A stretch of DNA of 42,356 nucleotides from Oscillospiraceae bacterium (GTDB taxonomy: Bacteria > Bacillota > Clostridia > Oscillospirales > Ruminococcaceae), in the NCBI GenBank assembly GCA_009776345.1, contig WRLS01000001.1, positions 1 to 42,356 on the forward strand. The letters are read 5' to 3'. Positions 1-7,995 of the stretch are shown in pieces. The notes beneath the pieces were generated by a model. The model did not search any database. It saw nothing but the letters and a program-made list of their open reading frames with translations, and was not told the origin of the DNA. The position numbers were made by a program, and so were the translations under genes. The stretch's first letter is position 1, and every line of letters begins with the position of its first letter.

Positions 1-777
1 GTCAGCATCATGGCGATCCCGGGAATCACATCCCCGGCGGTACAGCTTGCGCTGGTGGCACACTGCTCCAATCTCGCCAGCAGGTTCGCGGTTCTGGATA
101 TGCCGCTTGCCATGAGCAAACCGCAGGAGCTTCTTACGCACAGGGATATCGTGGACAGCGACTACGCGGCTATGTACCATCCTTGGATCCAGGTTTACGA
201 CCAACAGGCGAAAAAGCCCGCTTTTATCCCGCCAAGCGGCGCGGTTACAGGCATCTTCGCCCGCAGCGACACCACCCGCGGCGTACACAAGGCGCCCGCC
301 AACGAGGTTGTCAACAATGCGCTCGGTCTGTCCTGCCTTTATAACAAGGGAGAACAGGACCTGCTCAACCCGGCAGGCGTAAACCTTATCCGTGCGCTTC
401 CCGGCCAGGGCATCCGCGTATGGGGCGGCAGGACCTGCTCCAGCAACGGGCTTTGGAAATACGTCAACGTACGCAGGCTGTTCATCTTCCTCGAGGAAAC
501 GATTAAATCCCAGACCAACTGGGCAGTCTTTGAGCCGAACGATGAAGTGCTGTGGATGCGTGTCCAGCTTACAATTTCCGCGTTCCTGCGCGATATGTAC
601 CGTGCCGGCGCGTTAGTGGGGGCTGCGGAGTCGGAGGCATTCTATGTCAACGTCGGCCGCGACACAATGACCCAGCAGGATATCATCAACGGCCGCCTGA
701 TCTGCGTCATCGGCGTTGCGCCCAGCCGCCCGGCTGAGTTCGTAATCTTCCGCATCACCCAGAGGACCGGCGAATAA
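1..777 (+). CDS. Contractile tail sheath protein, C-terminal part (partial)
   Basis: The reading frame is open from base 1, so the gene starts upstream; the ATG at 10 is internal. The 258 visible codons match the C-terminal half of phage/eCIS sheath proteins. Seen: a GIRVWGGRT segment followed by YVNVRRLFIFLEETI, the conserved core that precedes the C-terminal arm, then the closing domain with an NGRLICVIGVAPSRPAEFV strand near the end. In the family this protein polymerises around the inner tube and contracts to drive it forward; the C-terminal arm links neighbouring subunits. It is followed by tube, baseplate and ATPase genes in eCIS order, which supports the call. A structured 142-bp spacer separates it from the tube gene. 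The N-terminal sheath domains cannot be judged. Confidence 0.93.
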   Translation, partial: VSIMAIPGITSPAVQLALVAHCSNLASRFAVLDMPLAMSKPQELLTHRDIVDSDYAAMYHPWIQVYDQQAKKPAFIPPSGAVTGIFARSDTTRGVHKAPANEVVNNALGLSCLYNKGEQDLLNPAGVNLIRALPGQGIRVWGGRTCSSNGLWKYVNVRRLFIFLEETIKSQTNWAVFEPNDEVLWMRVQLTISAFLRDMYRAGALVGAAESEAFYVNVGRDTMTQQDIINGRLICVIGVAPSRPAEFVIFRITQRTGE

Positions 778-919
778 CCGGGCTGAGCCCGGAATCAACT
801 CGGGGGCGCTGTAATAAAGCTTTATGCCCTGTACACGCTGGGATGAAGGATAGACATTACAGCGAAGCCCGGAATCGGCTCATGATCTATTATACTACTC
901 GAAAGGATGGCAATTATAA
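778..919 (+). other. Structured spacer between sheath and tube genes
   Basis: This 142-bp gap holds a perfect 9-bp inverted repeat: CGCTGTAAT at 807–815 and ATTACAGCG at 856–864, with a 40-nt loop. The string GCCCGGAATC occurs twice, just outside the two arms. No T-run follows, so it is not a simple Rho-independent terminator. A ribosome binding site (GAAAGGA, 901–907) then leads to the tube gene. I infer an mRNA-stability or processing element that helps set sheath and tube amounts; this is not demonstrated. Confidence 0.45.
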
Positions 920-1369
920 ATGGCAATCAACACATATCCGTTAAAAAAATATAACTACCGCGTACAGATTGACAACATCGATGTGGCGGGGTTTTCCGAA
1001 GTGAGCGGCTTTGACGCCAGCGTGGATGTAATCGAATACCGCGAAGGCACCGAAGCGATCAACTCCCCCCGCAAAATGCCCGGCCTTACCAAGTACGGCA
1101 ATGTGACGCTTAGATGGGGCATGACTGAAAGCGTTAGCTTCTATGAATGGGTAGCCGGCATTTCAAACGGCGAGAGGGCGGCGGCGAGCGAGCGCGTACA
1201 AGACATCGTGATCTATTTGCAGGACGACCGCCACGACGATACCGCCAACTGGACCTTGGTAAACGCATGGCCGTGCAAATACACCGCGCCTGACTTCAAT
1301 TCCAGCTCCAGCGAGGTCGCCTTTGAGAGCGTTGAGCTTGCTTTTGAGGAAATGAGAAGGACACAGTAA
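920..1369 (+). CDS. gp19-family inner tube protein (first copy)
   Basis: A 149-residue protein of the T4 gp19 / Afp1-Afp5 tube family. Seen: the N-terminal segment with PLKKYNYRVQID, then the FSEVSGFDASVDVIEYREG motif typical of tube proteins, and C-terminal strands ending in SVELAFEEMRR. In the family, hexameric rings stack into the rigid inner tube that the sheath drives into the target and that carries cargo. The ATG at 920 has GAAAGGA at 901–907. It follows the sheath gene, as usual, and is followed by a strong hairpin. The length is normal for a tube protomer. It is probably the main tube subunit, because the second copy (2024–2581) is longer and sits beside baseplate genes. Confidence 0.92.
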   Translation: MAINTYPLKKYNYRVQIDNIDVAGFSEVSGFDASVDVIEYREGTEAINSPRKMPGLTKYGNVTLRWGMTESVSFYEWVAGISNGERAAASERVQDIVIYLQDDRHDDTANWTLVNAWPCKYTAPDFNSSSSEVAFESVELAFEEMRRTQ

Positions 1370-1384
1370 TCCGCAAAACCTAAC

Positions 1385-1445
1385 CTCTTAGGGACTGTGC
1401 TGCAGGGCATTGTATAACGCCTTTGCCCTGCAGCCGGTCTAAGAG
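1385..1445 (+). other. Long intergenic hairpin after the tube gene
   Basis: A perfect 10-bp stem, CTGCAGGGCA (1400–1409) with TGCCCTGCAG (1424–1433), has a 14-nt loop. It is extended by an outer stem, CTCTTAG (1385–1391) with CTAAGAG (1439–1445). There is no T-run, so read-through is expected. It lies between the abundant tube protein and a low-abundance chaperone. This suggests a segmental mRNA stability or processing signal, which is inference. Confidence 0.5.
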
Positions 1446-1469
1446 AATCAAGAAGGAGTGGGCGATATT

Positions 1470-1844
1470 ATGAGTACAGAGCTTATCACCGAATTTCCGT
1501 TTGAGCTGCCGAAAGGCTATGTGGATGCCGCCGGTATAGTACACAAGACCGGGACGATGCGCTTGTCCACCGCCGCTGATGAGATCCTTCCCCTGCGCGA
1601 CCCAAGGGTTGTGCAAAACCCCGGGTATCTTACGGTAATCCTGCTTTCCCGCGTTATTACGGCATTGGGCGACGTGCCCAGGATAGACCCGAAAATAATC
1701 GAAAAGCTATATTCGGCCGACCTTGCGTTTTTGCAAAATATGTACGCCGCCATAAACGCGGTCGAGCCGATAGTCAACACCTGTGTCTGTCCCGAATGCG
1801 GGCATACATTCGATGAACCTATAAATTTTATGACAGCGGAATAG
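1470..1844 (+). CDS. T4-type baseplate hub assembly chaperone-like protein
   Basis: A 124-residue protein resembling the T4 baseplate hub assembly chaperone family found in eCIS loci. Seen: ELPKGYVDAAG near the N-terminus, then RLSTAADEILPLRDPRV and a helical YLTVILLSRVITALG segment. It ends in a small Cys/His cluster (TCVCPECGH) that could be half a zinc ribbon. The ATG at 1470 is preferred: AAGGAG (1453–1458) sits 11 nt upstream, while the earlier GTG at 1458 overlaps that site. The 3' end holds the slippery heptamer AAATTTT (1823–1829) and overlaps the next open frame, so a longer -1 product fused to the DUF6760 segment is possible. Role inferred: assembly of hub or tail, not a particle component. 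Confidence 0.72.
   Translation: MSTELITEFPFELPKGYVDAAGIVHKTGTMRLSTAADEILPLRDPRVVQNPGYLTVILLSRVITALGDVPRIDPKIIEKLYSADLAFLQNMYAAINAVEPIVNTCVCPECGHTFDEPINFMTAE
1823..1829 (+). promoter_or_regulatory. Candidate -1 ribosomal frameshift site (A AAT TTT)
   Basis: In the chaperone frame the codons read ATA AAT TTT ATG, so bases 1823–1829 form a canonical X XXY YYZ heptamer (A AAT TTT). It is 13 nt before the chaperone's TAG at 1842–1844. The -1 frame is open from 1817 through the end of the DUF6760 segment at 2020. I saw only a weak possible hairpin downstream (TATAC 1848–1852 with GTATA 1867–1871) and no clear Shine-Dalgarno stimulator upstream. The arrangement parallels the G/GT tail assembly chaperones of long-tailed phages. 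Confidence 0.5.
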
Positions 1845-1864
1845 CCGTATACCCGGAGTCCGAG

Positions 1865-2020
1865 TTGTATAAGGAAATGGCGTTCATCAGCTATTACCAC
1901 CACTGGGACTACGACACGGTTATGACGCTCGACCACAAAACCAGGCGCAGGTTCTGCGCGGAGATTTCCGCCATACACAGAGAAATCAGCGACGCGCCAA
2001 AAAATATATTCGAGGTGTAG
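1865..2020 (+). CDS. DUF6760-like small eCIS protein (start uncertain)
   Basis: The -1 frame relative to the chaperone stays open from 1817 to the TAG at 2018–2020. It encodes YPESELYKEMAFISYYHHW, then DYDTVMTLDHKTRRRF, which matches my recollection of the roughly 50-residue DUF6760 proteins found in eCIS loci. No good start exists. GTA occupies the place where homologues begin; TTG at 1865 (used here, 51 residues) and ATG at 1877 both lack a spaced ribosome binding site. Translation may therefore come from a -1 frameshift in the chaperone gene or from coupling at its stop codon. Function is unknown; its position between chaperone and second tube gene suggests tail assembly. Confidence 0.62.
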   Translation: MYKEMAFISYYHHWDYDTVMTLDHKTRRRFCAEISAIHREISDAPKNIFEV

Positions 2021-2023
2021 AGT

Positions 2024-2581
2024 ATGCCTTTGCCCATCTTTTCATGGCAGTCGTCCCAGCCGTTGCTGTCGCATAATTTCGTTGTGTTTGTGGGTGTAAT
2101 GCCCATACCCTTTTCAAAGGTGAGCAGTGTTGAGGTTTCGATCGAAACCGAGGCCCTTGCCGAGGGCGGCGAAAACCGGTTTGTACATTCTATGAGCAAG
2201 CCCGTAACCGCAGAGAAAACGCTGGTACTGGAGCGCGGCGCGGACTCCGGGCTGGTGGGCTCGGTCCTGATGACCCTCGCCAACACGGCGCTGCGGGTGG
2301 GTTCGGTCTACGACTATATCGCCATCGCTGTTTTAGATCAGTGGGGCTTGCCGAAAAAATTGTACACCGCAACACATTGCATCCTTAAAAGGCGCAGGTT
2401 CTCCGATCTAAACGCGATGAGCGGCGAAGTTTTCATCGAAACCCTGGAGTTTATTTACAGGGACATGACAGAGGTCCCGGGCGTCAACGCTGCGTTCTCG
2501 GGCATAGCGGCGGGCGTTGCGCTGGCGGCTAAAAGTGTTCCGAAGTCTGTGCCTAAGCCGTTTACCCTGCCGCTTAACTAA
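2024..2581 (+). CDS. gp19-family tube/tube-initiator protein (second copy)
   Basis: A 185-residue protein of the same tube family as 920–1369 but longer and diverged. Seen: SHNFVVFVGVMPIPFSKVSSVEV near the N-terminus, the equivalent of the YRVQI…FSEVSGF region of the first copy, and a C-terminal SGEVFIETLEFIYRDM strand pair. An extra tail with KSVPKSVPKP follows. In eCIS, a second tube-like protein caps the hub and starts tube assembly (Afp5-like); that role is inferred here from its place next to baseplate genes. The ATG at 2024 lies 3 nt after the DUF6760 stop, and its ribosome binding site (GAGGTG, 2012–2017) is inside that gene, so translation is probably coupled. Confidence 0.85.
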   Translation: MPLPIFSWQSSQPLLSHNFVVFVGVMPIPFSKVSSVEVSIETEALAEGGENRFVHSMSKPVTAEKTLVLERGADSGLVGSVLMTLANTALRVGSVYDYIAIAVLDQWGLPKKLYTATHCILKRRRFSDLNAMSGEVFIETLEFIYRDMTEVPGVNAAFSGIAAGVALAAKSVPKSVPKPFTLPLN

Positions 2582-2621
2582 GATTGTTATCACAATTTCC
2601 AATAGGAGGAAGTGACGGGAA

Positions 2622-4802
2622 ATGATCAAGCTGTCATCCAACCCCGGTTTTGTACAGGGCATTATTTCCCGCTACAGCTCCGAAATATCACAGCAAGCAC
2701 CCATGGCCTTACTTGTCCTCATGCAGCCCAAAAAGCAGGAGGAAAGCGAAAGCCGCCTGGCGCGCAGTGTGAGAAACCTGCATTTTATCCGTCAGGCTGT
2801 CGCCGAAAACACGATATATAACCTAAATATACAGATTGGCTTCGCGGCGTCTTTATTCCATAAAGCCGTAAGGGAGATCCATCAAGGTACCGCACGCCAT
2901 TTAGGGATGCTGGAAAAAATATCACCGCCAAAAAACGAAGAGAGGCAAAGCACAGGCGGGATTAGGCCGGGGGCGCAAGAATCTGTAATTCCCGTGAATC
3001 CCGGATACACGCCGCGGTATCCTACAGCACAGTCGCGGGAAACCGGTGTGCCTGCCGAAGCTTCACGCCGCACCCCGATAAACCTGGTATTCCCGGCGGG
3101 TACCGCACAGCCTGAACCCGAGGCGCGGCAAAGCCGTCACGGCAATATGGATAGGCATACGGCGGGAAGAAACAAATCGCAAGCGGGAAGGGCGGATACA
3201 GCGCCCGCGCAAACCCTGCCTCCGCCCAAAACCTCCGAACCGCGGCAGACGGGAAATACCCCGCGCGGGGAAGCCCCAAAAGACAGCACCGCATCACGGC
3301 GCGGAAATACAGACGCCGAGGGGGCAATTTTTACACGGGCATACCGGTTGGCGGAGCTTGTAAACACATTGCATTCACATAGGGATCGCGGCGCGCTTAT
3401 AAATTTATGGAAAAACGCCGATGCGTTACCGTCGGAAGACGGCGACGCGCAAGCTCGGGGCATTGCGGGTATAAACAATGCAAAGATTGTATCTATCCCG
3501 CGAAGCCCCGCAATAGGCACACGGCGGGCAGACAAACCATTTTTACCGGAGCAAAGGTTTTTCCCTTTACAGGCAAAAGAAAGAGGCGCACAGCCAGTTT
3601 TCCAATCACAGCTATTCTTAAGGCCGCCTGACTCGGCGGCGCTGACAGACGGGCAAACACGCGCTGAAACTCCACCCGTTATTCCGGGTAGACAGGCACA
3701 AATCGGCGGGCTTACAACAGTTTCTGCCATACCGGGGCAATTAAGAGCAGACAAAAACTCAGGCGCAAGAATAGGCCCCGATGCGGCGGTGCCTGATTTC
3801 CTGCCCGTCAGCCGCGATTTTGCCGCCGTGGGACAGGATGCCCCCGAAAATCGCCCGCGGGAAGCCGCCCCGACGACATCACGGCAAACAAGGCTTGCCG
3901 CGGAAAACGCACAGCCCGCGCGGCTTAACGCACAGGCGCATGAAAGCGCGGCAGGGTCCCGCACGCGACCGCCGCAGGGCAGTGACCCCGTCCCCGCTTT
4001 TATGGTTTTACCGCGGGCTGCCGTTATTGATTCAAGACCGGAAACATCCGGGCAGTACACCGTCGCGGATGTAAGGCAAGCAAGCTTTGACCACCTGCTT
4101 CAAAAAGCAGCGTCTTACGGATTGGCGCCGGGGAAAGCTTCCGCGCAGGATTCCGGGAGCGCCCGTTATGCGGCGATGACGGGTAGATATCATCCCAATA
4201 TCGGAAACGCGCACTCACCCAATTCCGGTAATGCCGTAATAAGTACGCGGACGGCGGAAGGCACATCCCGACAGTACAGGCAAAACACGCAGTGGGGAAA
4301 TGAACGCGCCCGTCCCGCGCAAAGCCTGCCGGAAAGCCCTATCTATGCAGGTAACGTGCCGGGGGCGGTCTTGGTGAAGCCCGATGATTTCGTCCCGCGC
4401 GCGGATTTATCTGTTCAAAACCTAACAGCACGTACTGGGAGGGCAAGCACGGCACGCGCGAATATGCCTTCGCGCCGGAGCTACGAGTCATCCCCGCCGG
4501 GGGCGGCGATTGTATACCGCAAGGAAGCACAGGAGCAACAGGAACCACCGCCTGTCCCGCCGCAAATCGGCAATGATATTGAGTTTATCAAAAAGACGGT
4601 CGGGCAGACGCAAACAACAACCCGGACGCAGACTGTAAATACGGCCGTGAATATCCCGGGACCGGTCACGGCAAACGCGGCACAGCTTGAACCGGCCATC
4701 GCGCGCAGTCTGGACCGGCAGGTAAACGCCATCGCCGACAAGGTATACGGGGCGCTGGAGCGAAGGCTGAGAAGTGAGCAAATGAGAAGGGGGCTGCTGT
4801 AA
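2622..4802 (+). CDS. Large disordered Pro/Arg/Ala-rich eCIS protein
   Basis: A 726-residue protein with three parts. The N-terminus (about 1–110) is predicted-helical and folded-looking (SRYSSEISQQAPMALLVL, then NLHFIRQAVAENTIYNLNIQIG). A very long middle (about 110–640) is low-complexity, rich in Pro, Arg, Ala, Gly, Gln and Thr with scattered RQ/RP dipeptides and no recognisable domain. A short helical C-terminus (VYGALERRLRSEQMRRG) resembles the basic tail that ends a protein at this locus position in other eCIS operons; that comparison is from memory. AGGAGG (2604–2609) precedes the ATG at 2622. It lies between tube and LysM genes, where Afp6-type proteins usually sit. It could be a tube-lumen, tape-measure-like or hub-tethered protein; no function can be assigned. 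Confidence 0.7.
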   Translation: MIKLSSNPGFVQGIISRYSSEISQQAPMALLVLMQPKKQEESESRLARSVRNLHFIRQAVAENTIYNLNIQIGFAASLFHKAVREIHQGTARHLGMLEKISPPKNEERQSTGGIRPGAQESVIPVNPGYTPRYPTAQSRETGVPAEASRRTPINLVFPAGTAQPEPEARQSRHGNMDRHTAGRNKSQAGRADTAPAQTLPPPKTSEPRQTGNTPRGEAPKDSTASRRGNTDAEGAIFTRAYRLAELVNTLHSHRDRGALINLWKNADALPSEDGDAQARGIAGINNAKIVSIPRSPAIGTRRADKPFLPEQRFFPLQAKERGAQPVFQSQLFLRPPDSAALTDGQTRAETPPVIPGRQAQIGGLTTVSAIPGQLRADKNSGARIGPDAAVPDFLPVSRDFAAVGQDAPENRPREAAPTTSRQTRLAAENAQPARLNAQAHESAAGSRTRPPQGSDPVPAFMVLPRAAVIDSRPETSGQYTVADVRQASFDHLLQKAASYGLAPGKASAQDSGSARYAAMTGRYHPNIGNAHSPNSGNAVISTRTAEGTSRQYRQNTQWGNERARPAQSLPESPIYAGNVPGAVLVKPDDFVPRADLSVQNLTARTGRASTARANMPSRRSYESSPPGAAIVYRKEAQEQQEPPPVPPQIGNDIEFIKKTVGQTQTTTRTQTVNTAVNIPGPVTANAAQLEPAIARSLDRQVNAIADKVYGALERRLRSEQMRRGLL

Positions 4803-5651
4803 TTGGCTGTTTTAACTAACGCAATGCAGAAACTTAGAAAAGTATACGGCAACGGAAAGCTGGAAAAAGCGCTTGTCGTCAGGTATGTAAGGACGGGGAA
4901 ATCTTTCGCTGTAAAAGATAAAATAAGGGTTCAGTTCAACCCGGCTGAGTACAGCATTACACGCAGCGTGAGGCAGTCGGCAAAACAGGCGCTTGGCAGG
5001 GATATCTCATCCGAGGGCATCCAAACCGTGTCCGGGGAAACCTCACTGCTTACACTGAGCCTTTATTTCGACAGCTACACAGAGCTTAAATCCGATCAAG
5101 GCGTTGTAAACTATGCGAAAAGCTCCGCCATCGACTATTTAAAAAGTGATTACAATACACAGATAAACCAAAGCTTAAAAGATATAATGCCGAGCGCCGA
5201 TTTAAACGAGGACCTCTCCCCGGCGCCCGACCTTAAAGTAAACGAACGCTTTACACAGTTCCTTGACCTGATCAAATACGAACACGAGGGGCACGAGCCG
5301 CCCCATATAGGTTTTATTTGGGGGGACAGCGTCTTTTTTGTCGGGAAGGTAATTTCCCAGAATACACAGTATACTGTCTTCGATCGGGACGGCACTCCTG
5401 TGCGCGCACGCATGACTTTAACGATTGCCGGCGAGGATATCGTGTTTGACCAGAAAAGGGAGCTGTACCCGATGGAATCCCCCAACCGTACCAAACAGCG
5501 CAGCCTGAGATACGGGGACCGGCTATGGATGCTCGCGCAGGAGGAATACGGTGACCCGGCGCGCTGGAAAACAATTGCCGAGGCAAACAATATCTTAAAC
5601 CCGCGCCTTGCCCCCGGACCCCTTCGCCTGCAGGTGCCTTCCATACGGTAG
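4803..5651 (+). CDS. LysM-domain tail protein (Afp7-like)
   Basis: A 282-residue baseplate protein. The N-terminal part (KIRVQFNPAEYSITRSV, then LTLSLYFDSYT) matches the eCIS/phage LysM tail proteins. The C-terminus (about 235–280) is a LysM fold: RYGDRLWMLAQEEYGDPARW, then IAEANNI and a final P-LRLQVP strand. LysM modules of this family (T4 gp53, Afp7) clamp the sheath-tube junction to the baseplate hub rather than bind cell wall. The TTG at 4803 is supported by GAAGGGGG upstream with about 9-nt spacing; ATG 4824 is an in-frame alternative with no good site. It starts immediately after the stop of the previous gene, so the two are coupled. Confidence 0.88.
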   Translation: MAVLTNAMQKLRKVYGNGKLEKALVVRYVRTGKSFAVKDKIRVQFNPAEYSITRSVRQSAKQALGRDISSEGIQTVSGETSLLTLSLYFDSYTELKSDQGVVNYAKSSAIDYLKSDYNTQINQSLKDIMPSADLNEDLSPAPDLKVNERFTQFLDLIKYEHEGHEPPHIGFIWGDSVFFVGKVISQNTQYTVFDRDGTPVRARMTLTIAGEDIVFDQKRELYPMESPNRTKQRSLRYGDRLWMLAQEEYGDPARWKTIAEANNILNPRLAPGPLRLQVPSIR

Positions 5652-5702
5652 CAGCTTTTTTGAAATATACAAAAAGATTAGCATAAAGGGCGGTGTGCCG
5701 CA

Positions 5703-6803
5703 GTGAGCCTGATGACCGAAAGCACCAGCTACAAAAAACTCAGCGAGAGGTACCGCGGCTTCGGTGCGCCTACTGTCCGTATTCATGTGGACGGTGTAGA
5801 AATCACCGAAAAGATGGACGCCAAGATATCCGAGGTCACGGTTGACCTGACAGCGGGATTTTCCGCATCGGGATGTGGGTTTGACATAATTGGGGAATAC
5901 GACCCGAAAAACACGGTTTTTTCCCCTGACGGCGCGGCAAAGCTGCTGCAGCTTGGCGCAAAGGTTGAGCTGGAGCTTGGATATATCGAAACTGTCTGTG
6001 TTTTCCGCGGGCTTATCGTGGAAGTGGAATACACATTAGACGACGGGGACGCACCTTTCATCCATGTAGAGTGCATGGATGCCAAATGCCTGCTGATGAA
6101 ACGGCGCAGGCTTGGGCTGATGAGCCAAAAGAGCGTTACAGATGCTGTTGGGGAGATGATGGACGCCCAGCCGTTCAGCGATTATATCGAGGATAAAGAA
6201 ATAGAGCCTCTCAGCGGCAAAGCGGAAATGCTCCCGGCAATGACGGAGGACGACTACCAATTTGTCATACGCCACGCCAGAAAGGCGGGATACGAGTTTT
6301 TTATCATTCAGGGGAAGGCCTTTTTCAGAAAGGCGCCGGCATCGTATTCGTCGGTGATGACACTGGGCCGCGACACCGGGCTGCTGTCGGTAAAGCAGTC
6401 ACTGCGCGGGGACCCGCTGTATAAAAAAGCGACGGTTGTGGGCATAAACCCCGGGGACGGCAAAATGGTTTCCGGCGGGGCGGAGCTTTCCGGCAAATTC
6501 GGGGATGGGCAAGGCACGCCGCGTATGCTCGGGCAATCCGAAAAAATTGTATTCGACCATGGTGTCGAAAGCGCCGAGCAGGCGGAGCAGCGCGCAAAAG
6601 CCCTGATACAGGAAGCCGTGGGAAGCTTCGGCAGGCTGGAGTGCCGGTGCGAGGGCATCCCGGAGCTGGTCCCGGGGCGCAGTGTGATAATTGAAGGGAT
6701 CACGCCGGACGCAGACAAAGAATATTACATTACAGATGTGCGCCATACGCTCGATGAGCGCGGCTTTTTTACAACGCTGGAAGCGAGGATAGATACATTA
6801 TGA
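5703..6803 (+). CDS. Phage protein D-like baseplate hub protein
   Basis: A 366-residue hub protein of the phage GPD / late control gene D family (T4 gp27-like). Seen: an N-terminal beta domain (APTVRIHVDGVEITEKM), a VSVEV-type central region with LELGYIETVCVFRGLIVEVEY, and a C-terminal domain ending EYYITDVRHTLDERGFFTTLEARI, the typical closing signature. In the family three copies form the hub on which the spike sits, matching the tube above to the three-fold spike below. The GTG at 5703 is chosen because AAAGGG (5685–5690) is 12 nt away; ATG 5712 is possible. The 3' end overlaps the spike gene (ATGA, 6800–6803). In Afp this domain and the spike are fused; here they are separate. Confidence 0.88.
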   Translation: MSLMTESTSYKKLSERYRGFGAPTVRIHVDGVEITEKMDAKISEVTVDLTAGFSASGCGFDIIGEYDPKNTVFSPDGAAKLLQLGAKVELELGYIETVCVFRGLIVEVEYTLDDGDAPFIHVECMDAKCLLMKRRRLGLMSQKSVTDAVGEMMDAQPFSDYIEDKEIEPLSGKAEMLPAMTEDDYQFVIRHARKAGYEFFIIQGKAFFRKAPASYSSVMTLGRDTGLLSVKQSLRGDPLYKKATVVGINPGDGKMVSGGAELSGKFGDGQGTPRMLGQSEKIVFDHGVESAEQAEQRAKALIQEAVGSFGRLECRCEGIPELVPGRSVIIEGITPDADKEYYITDVRHTLDERGFFTTLEARIDTL

Positions 6804-7570
6804 GTATAACCGACCTGCTCACACCGCCGCAGGATACGAACCGCCCGGGTGCGGTGGGGAGCTTCGTGCTGGGTACTGTGGCGGAAAACAACAGCGATGA
6901 ATTCCCCGGTATGGTAAAGGTGGCATTTACGGCTTGGACCGAGGGCGAAAATATTTCTAAATGGCTGCCGGTGCTTACACCTTACGCGGGCCCGGGGTAC
7001 GGATGCTACCTGATCCCCGAAATTGATGATATCGTGCTGGTGGGCTTTATTGGCCAGATGTTGGAACAGCCCTTTGTTATGGGGAGCTTTTTCCCCATGG
7101 GGGCGGCGCTTCCCGGGGAGCAGTATGACGAAAAAAACACCAGCCGCCATTTCAAGACCAAGGGCGGGGTATCGCTGACGGTTAAAGACGACGACGGCAA
7201 ACAGAGCGTCAGCGTGGAAACGCCGCAGGGCCTGAAACTGCTGATGGAGGACGAAAGCGGCTCGATAACAGTGACAGACGGCGCGAACAGCCTAAAACTG
7301 GACGCTAAAGCGGGCGCGGCGGAGCTTACCGCAGACAAAAAAATCACACTGAAGGCGGGAAGCTGCGAGATCAGCATGGACGGCACAGGCGGCTCGCTGG
7401 GCATTAAAGGCGGGCAGTTAAGCCTTGAAGGCAGCCAGACGGCGGCGCTTAAAAGCAGCAATATGCTCACCGTGGACGGCGGGATGACCACTGTGGAGGG
7501 CAAGCAGACATTGACGCTCAAGGGGAGCGCTATGTGCGAAATTTCCGGCGGCATGGTAAAAATCAACTAG
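6800..7570 (+). CDS. gpV/gp5-like baseplate spike protein
   Basis: A 256-residue spike. The N-terminal OB-fold (about 20–105) has FVLGTVAENN, then FPGMVKVAF and DIVLVGFIGQMLEQPFVMGS, the gpV/VgrG core. The C-terminal half is repetitive short beta strands (KLLMEDESGSITVTDG, LKLDAKAG, KKITLKAG, LTVDGGMTTVEGKQTLTLKG), a triple-stranded beta-helix needle. In the family the trimer pierces the target envelope. A tip PAAR protein would normally cap it; none is recognisable in the window. The start overlaps the hub gene by four bases, so expression is coupled. Length is close to stand-alone phage spikes, without a lysozyme or toxin extension. Confidence 0.9.
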   Translation: MSITDLLTPPQDTNRPGAVGSFVLGTVAENNSDEFPGMVKVAFTAWTEGENISKWLPVLTPYAGPGYGCYLIPEIDDIVLVGFIGQMLEQPFVMGSFFPMGAALPGEQYDEKNTSRHFKTKGGVSLTVKDDDGKQSVSVETPQGLKLLMEDESGSITVTDGANSLKLDAKAGAAELTADKKITLKAGSCEISMDGTGGSLGIKGGQLSLEGSQTAALKSSNMLTVDGGMTTVEGKQTLTLKGSAMCEISGGMVKIN

Positions 7571-7581
7571 GAGGGGCCGAA

Positions 7582-7995
7582 GTGGATAAAACCGACGCGT
7601 TTTTGGGGAAGGGACTGAGCTTCCCGCCTCGGGTTGACCCGGTGACAGGGCGGTTTGTGATGTGTTCCGGTGAGGAGGATATCCGCCAGTCGATCTACAT
7701 CATCCTGATGACACGCATGGGCGAGCGCGCAATGATGCCGGATTTCGGGTGCAGGCTGCACGACTTTGTCTTTGAGCTGCCTGATGCCGCTTCGATGGCA
7801 CTGCTGCGCAACGAAGTGACCACGGCACTGATAAGGTGGGAGCCGCGCATTATCGACATAGGCGTGGAAATTGACACTACGCGTATTGTGGACGGCAGGG
7901 TGGTGCTGGATATCTCATATGTTGTCCGCGCGACAAATAACCCCGGCAACCTGGTCTTCCCATATTACTTATACGAGGGCGTGGGTATAGAATGA
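7582..7995 (+). CDS. gp25/GPW-family baseplate wedge protein
   Basis: A 137-residue gp25 homologue. Seen: EDIRQSIYIILMTRMGERAMMPDFGCRLHDFVFE, the hallmark region, including the GER…P-FG motif, and a C-terminal VLDISYVVRATNNPGNLVFPYYL strand pair. In the family gp25 resembles a short sheath domain and templates sheath polymerisation on the baseplate. The GTG at 7582 is chosen for GGAGGGG at 7570–7576; the frame also opens further upstream inside the spike gene but lacks a site there. The stop overlaps the ATG of the next baseplate gene (ATGA). Confidence 0.93.
   Translation: MDKTDAFLGKGLSFPPRVDPVTGRFVMCSGEEDIRQSIYIILMTRMGERAMMPDFGCRLHDFVFELPDAASMALLRNEVTTALIRWEPRIIDIGVEIDTTRIVDGRVVLDISYVVRATNNPGNLVFPYYLYEGVGIE

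Noticed and set aside
10..777. ATG at 10 as the true start of the sheath gene
   Set aside because: The frame is open to base 1 and the product would lack the N-terminal sheath domains; no ribosome binding site is visible.
3137..4060. 307-codon minus-strand ORF inside the disordered protein gene
   Set aside because: A mirror of GC-rich, low-complexity codons; Cys/Ser-rich with no domain or ribosome binding site.
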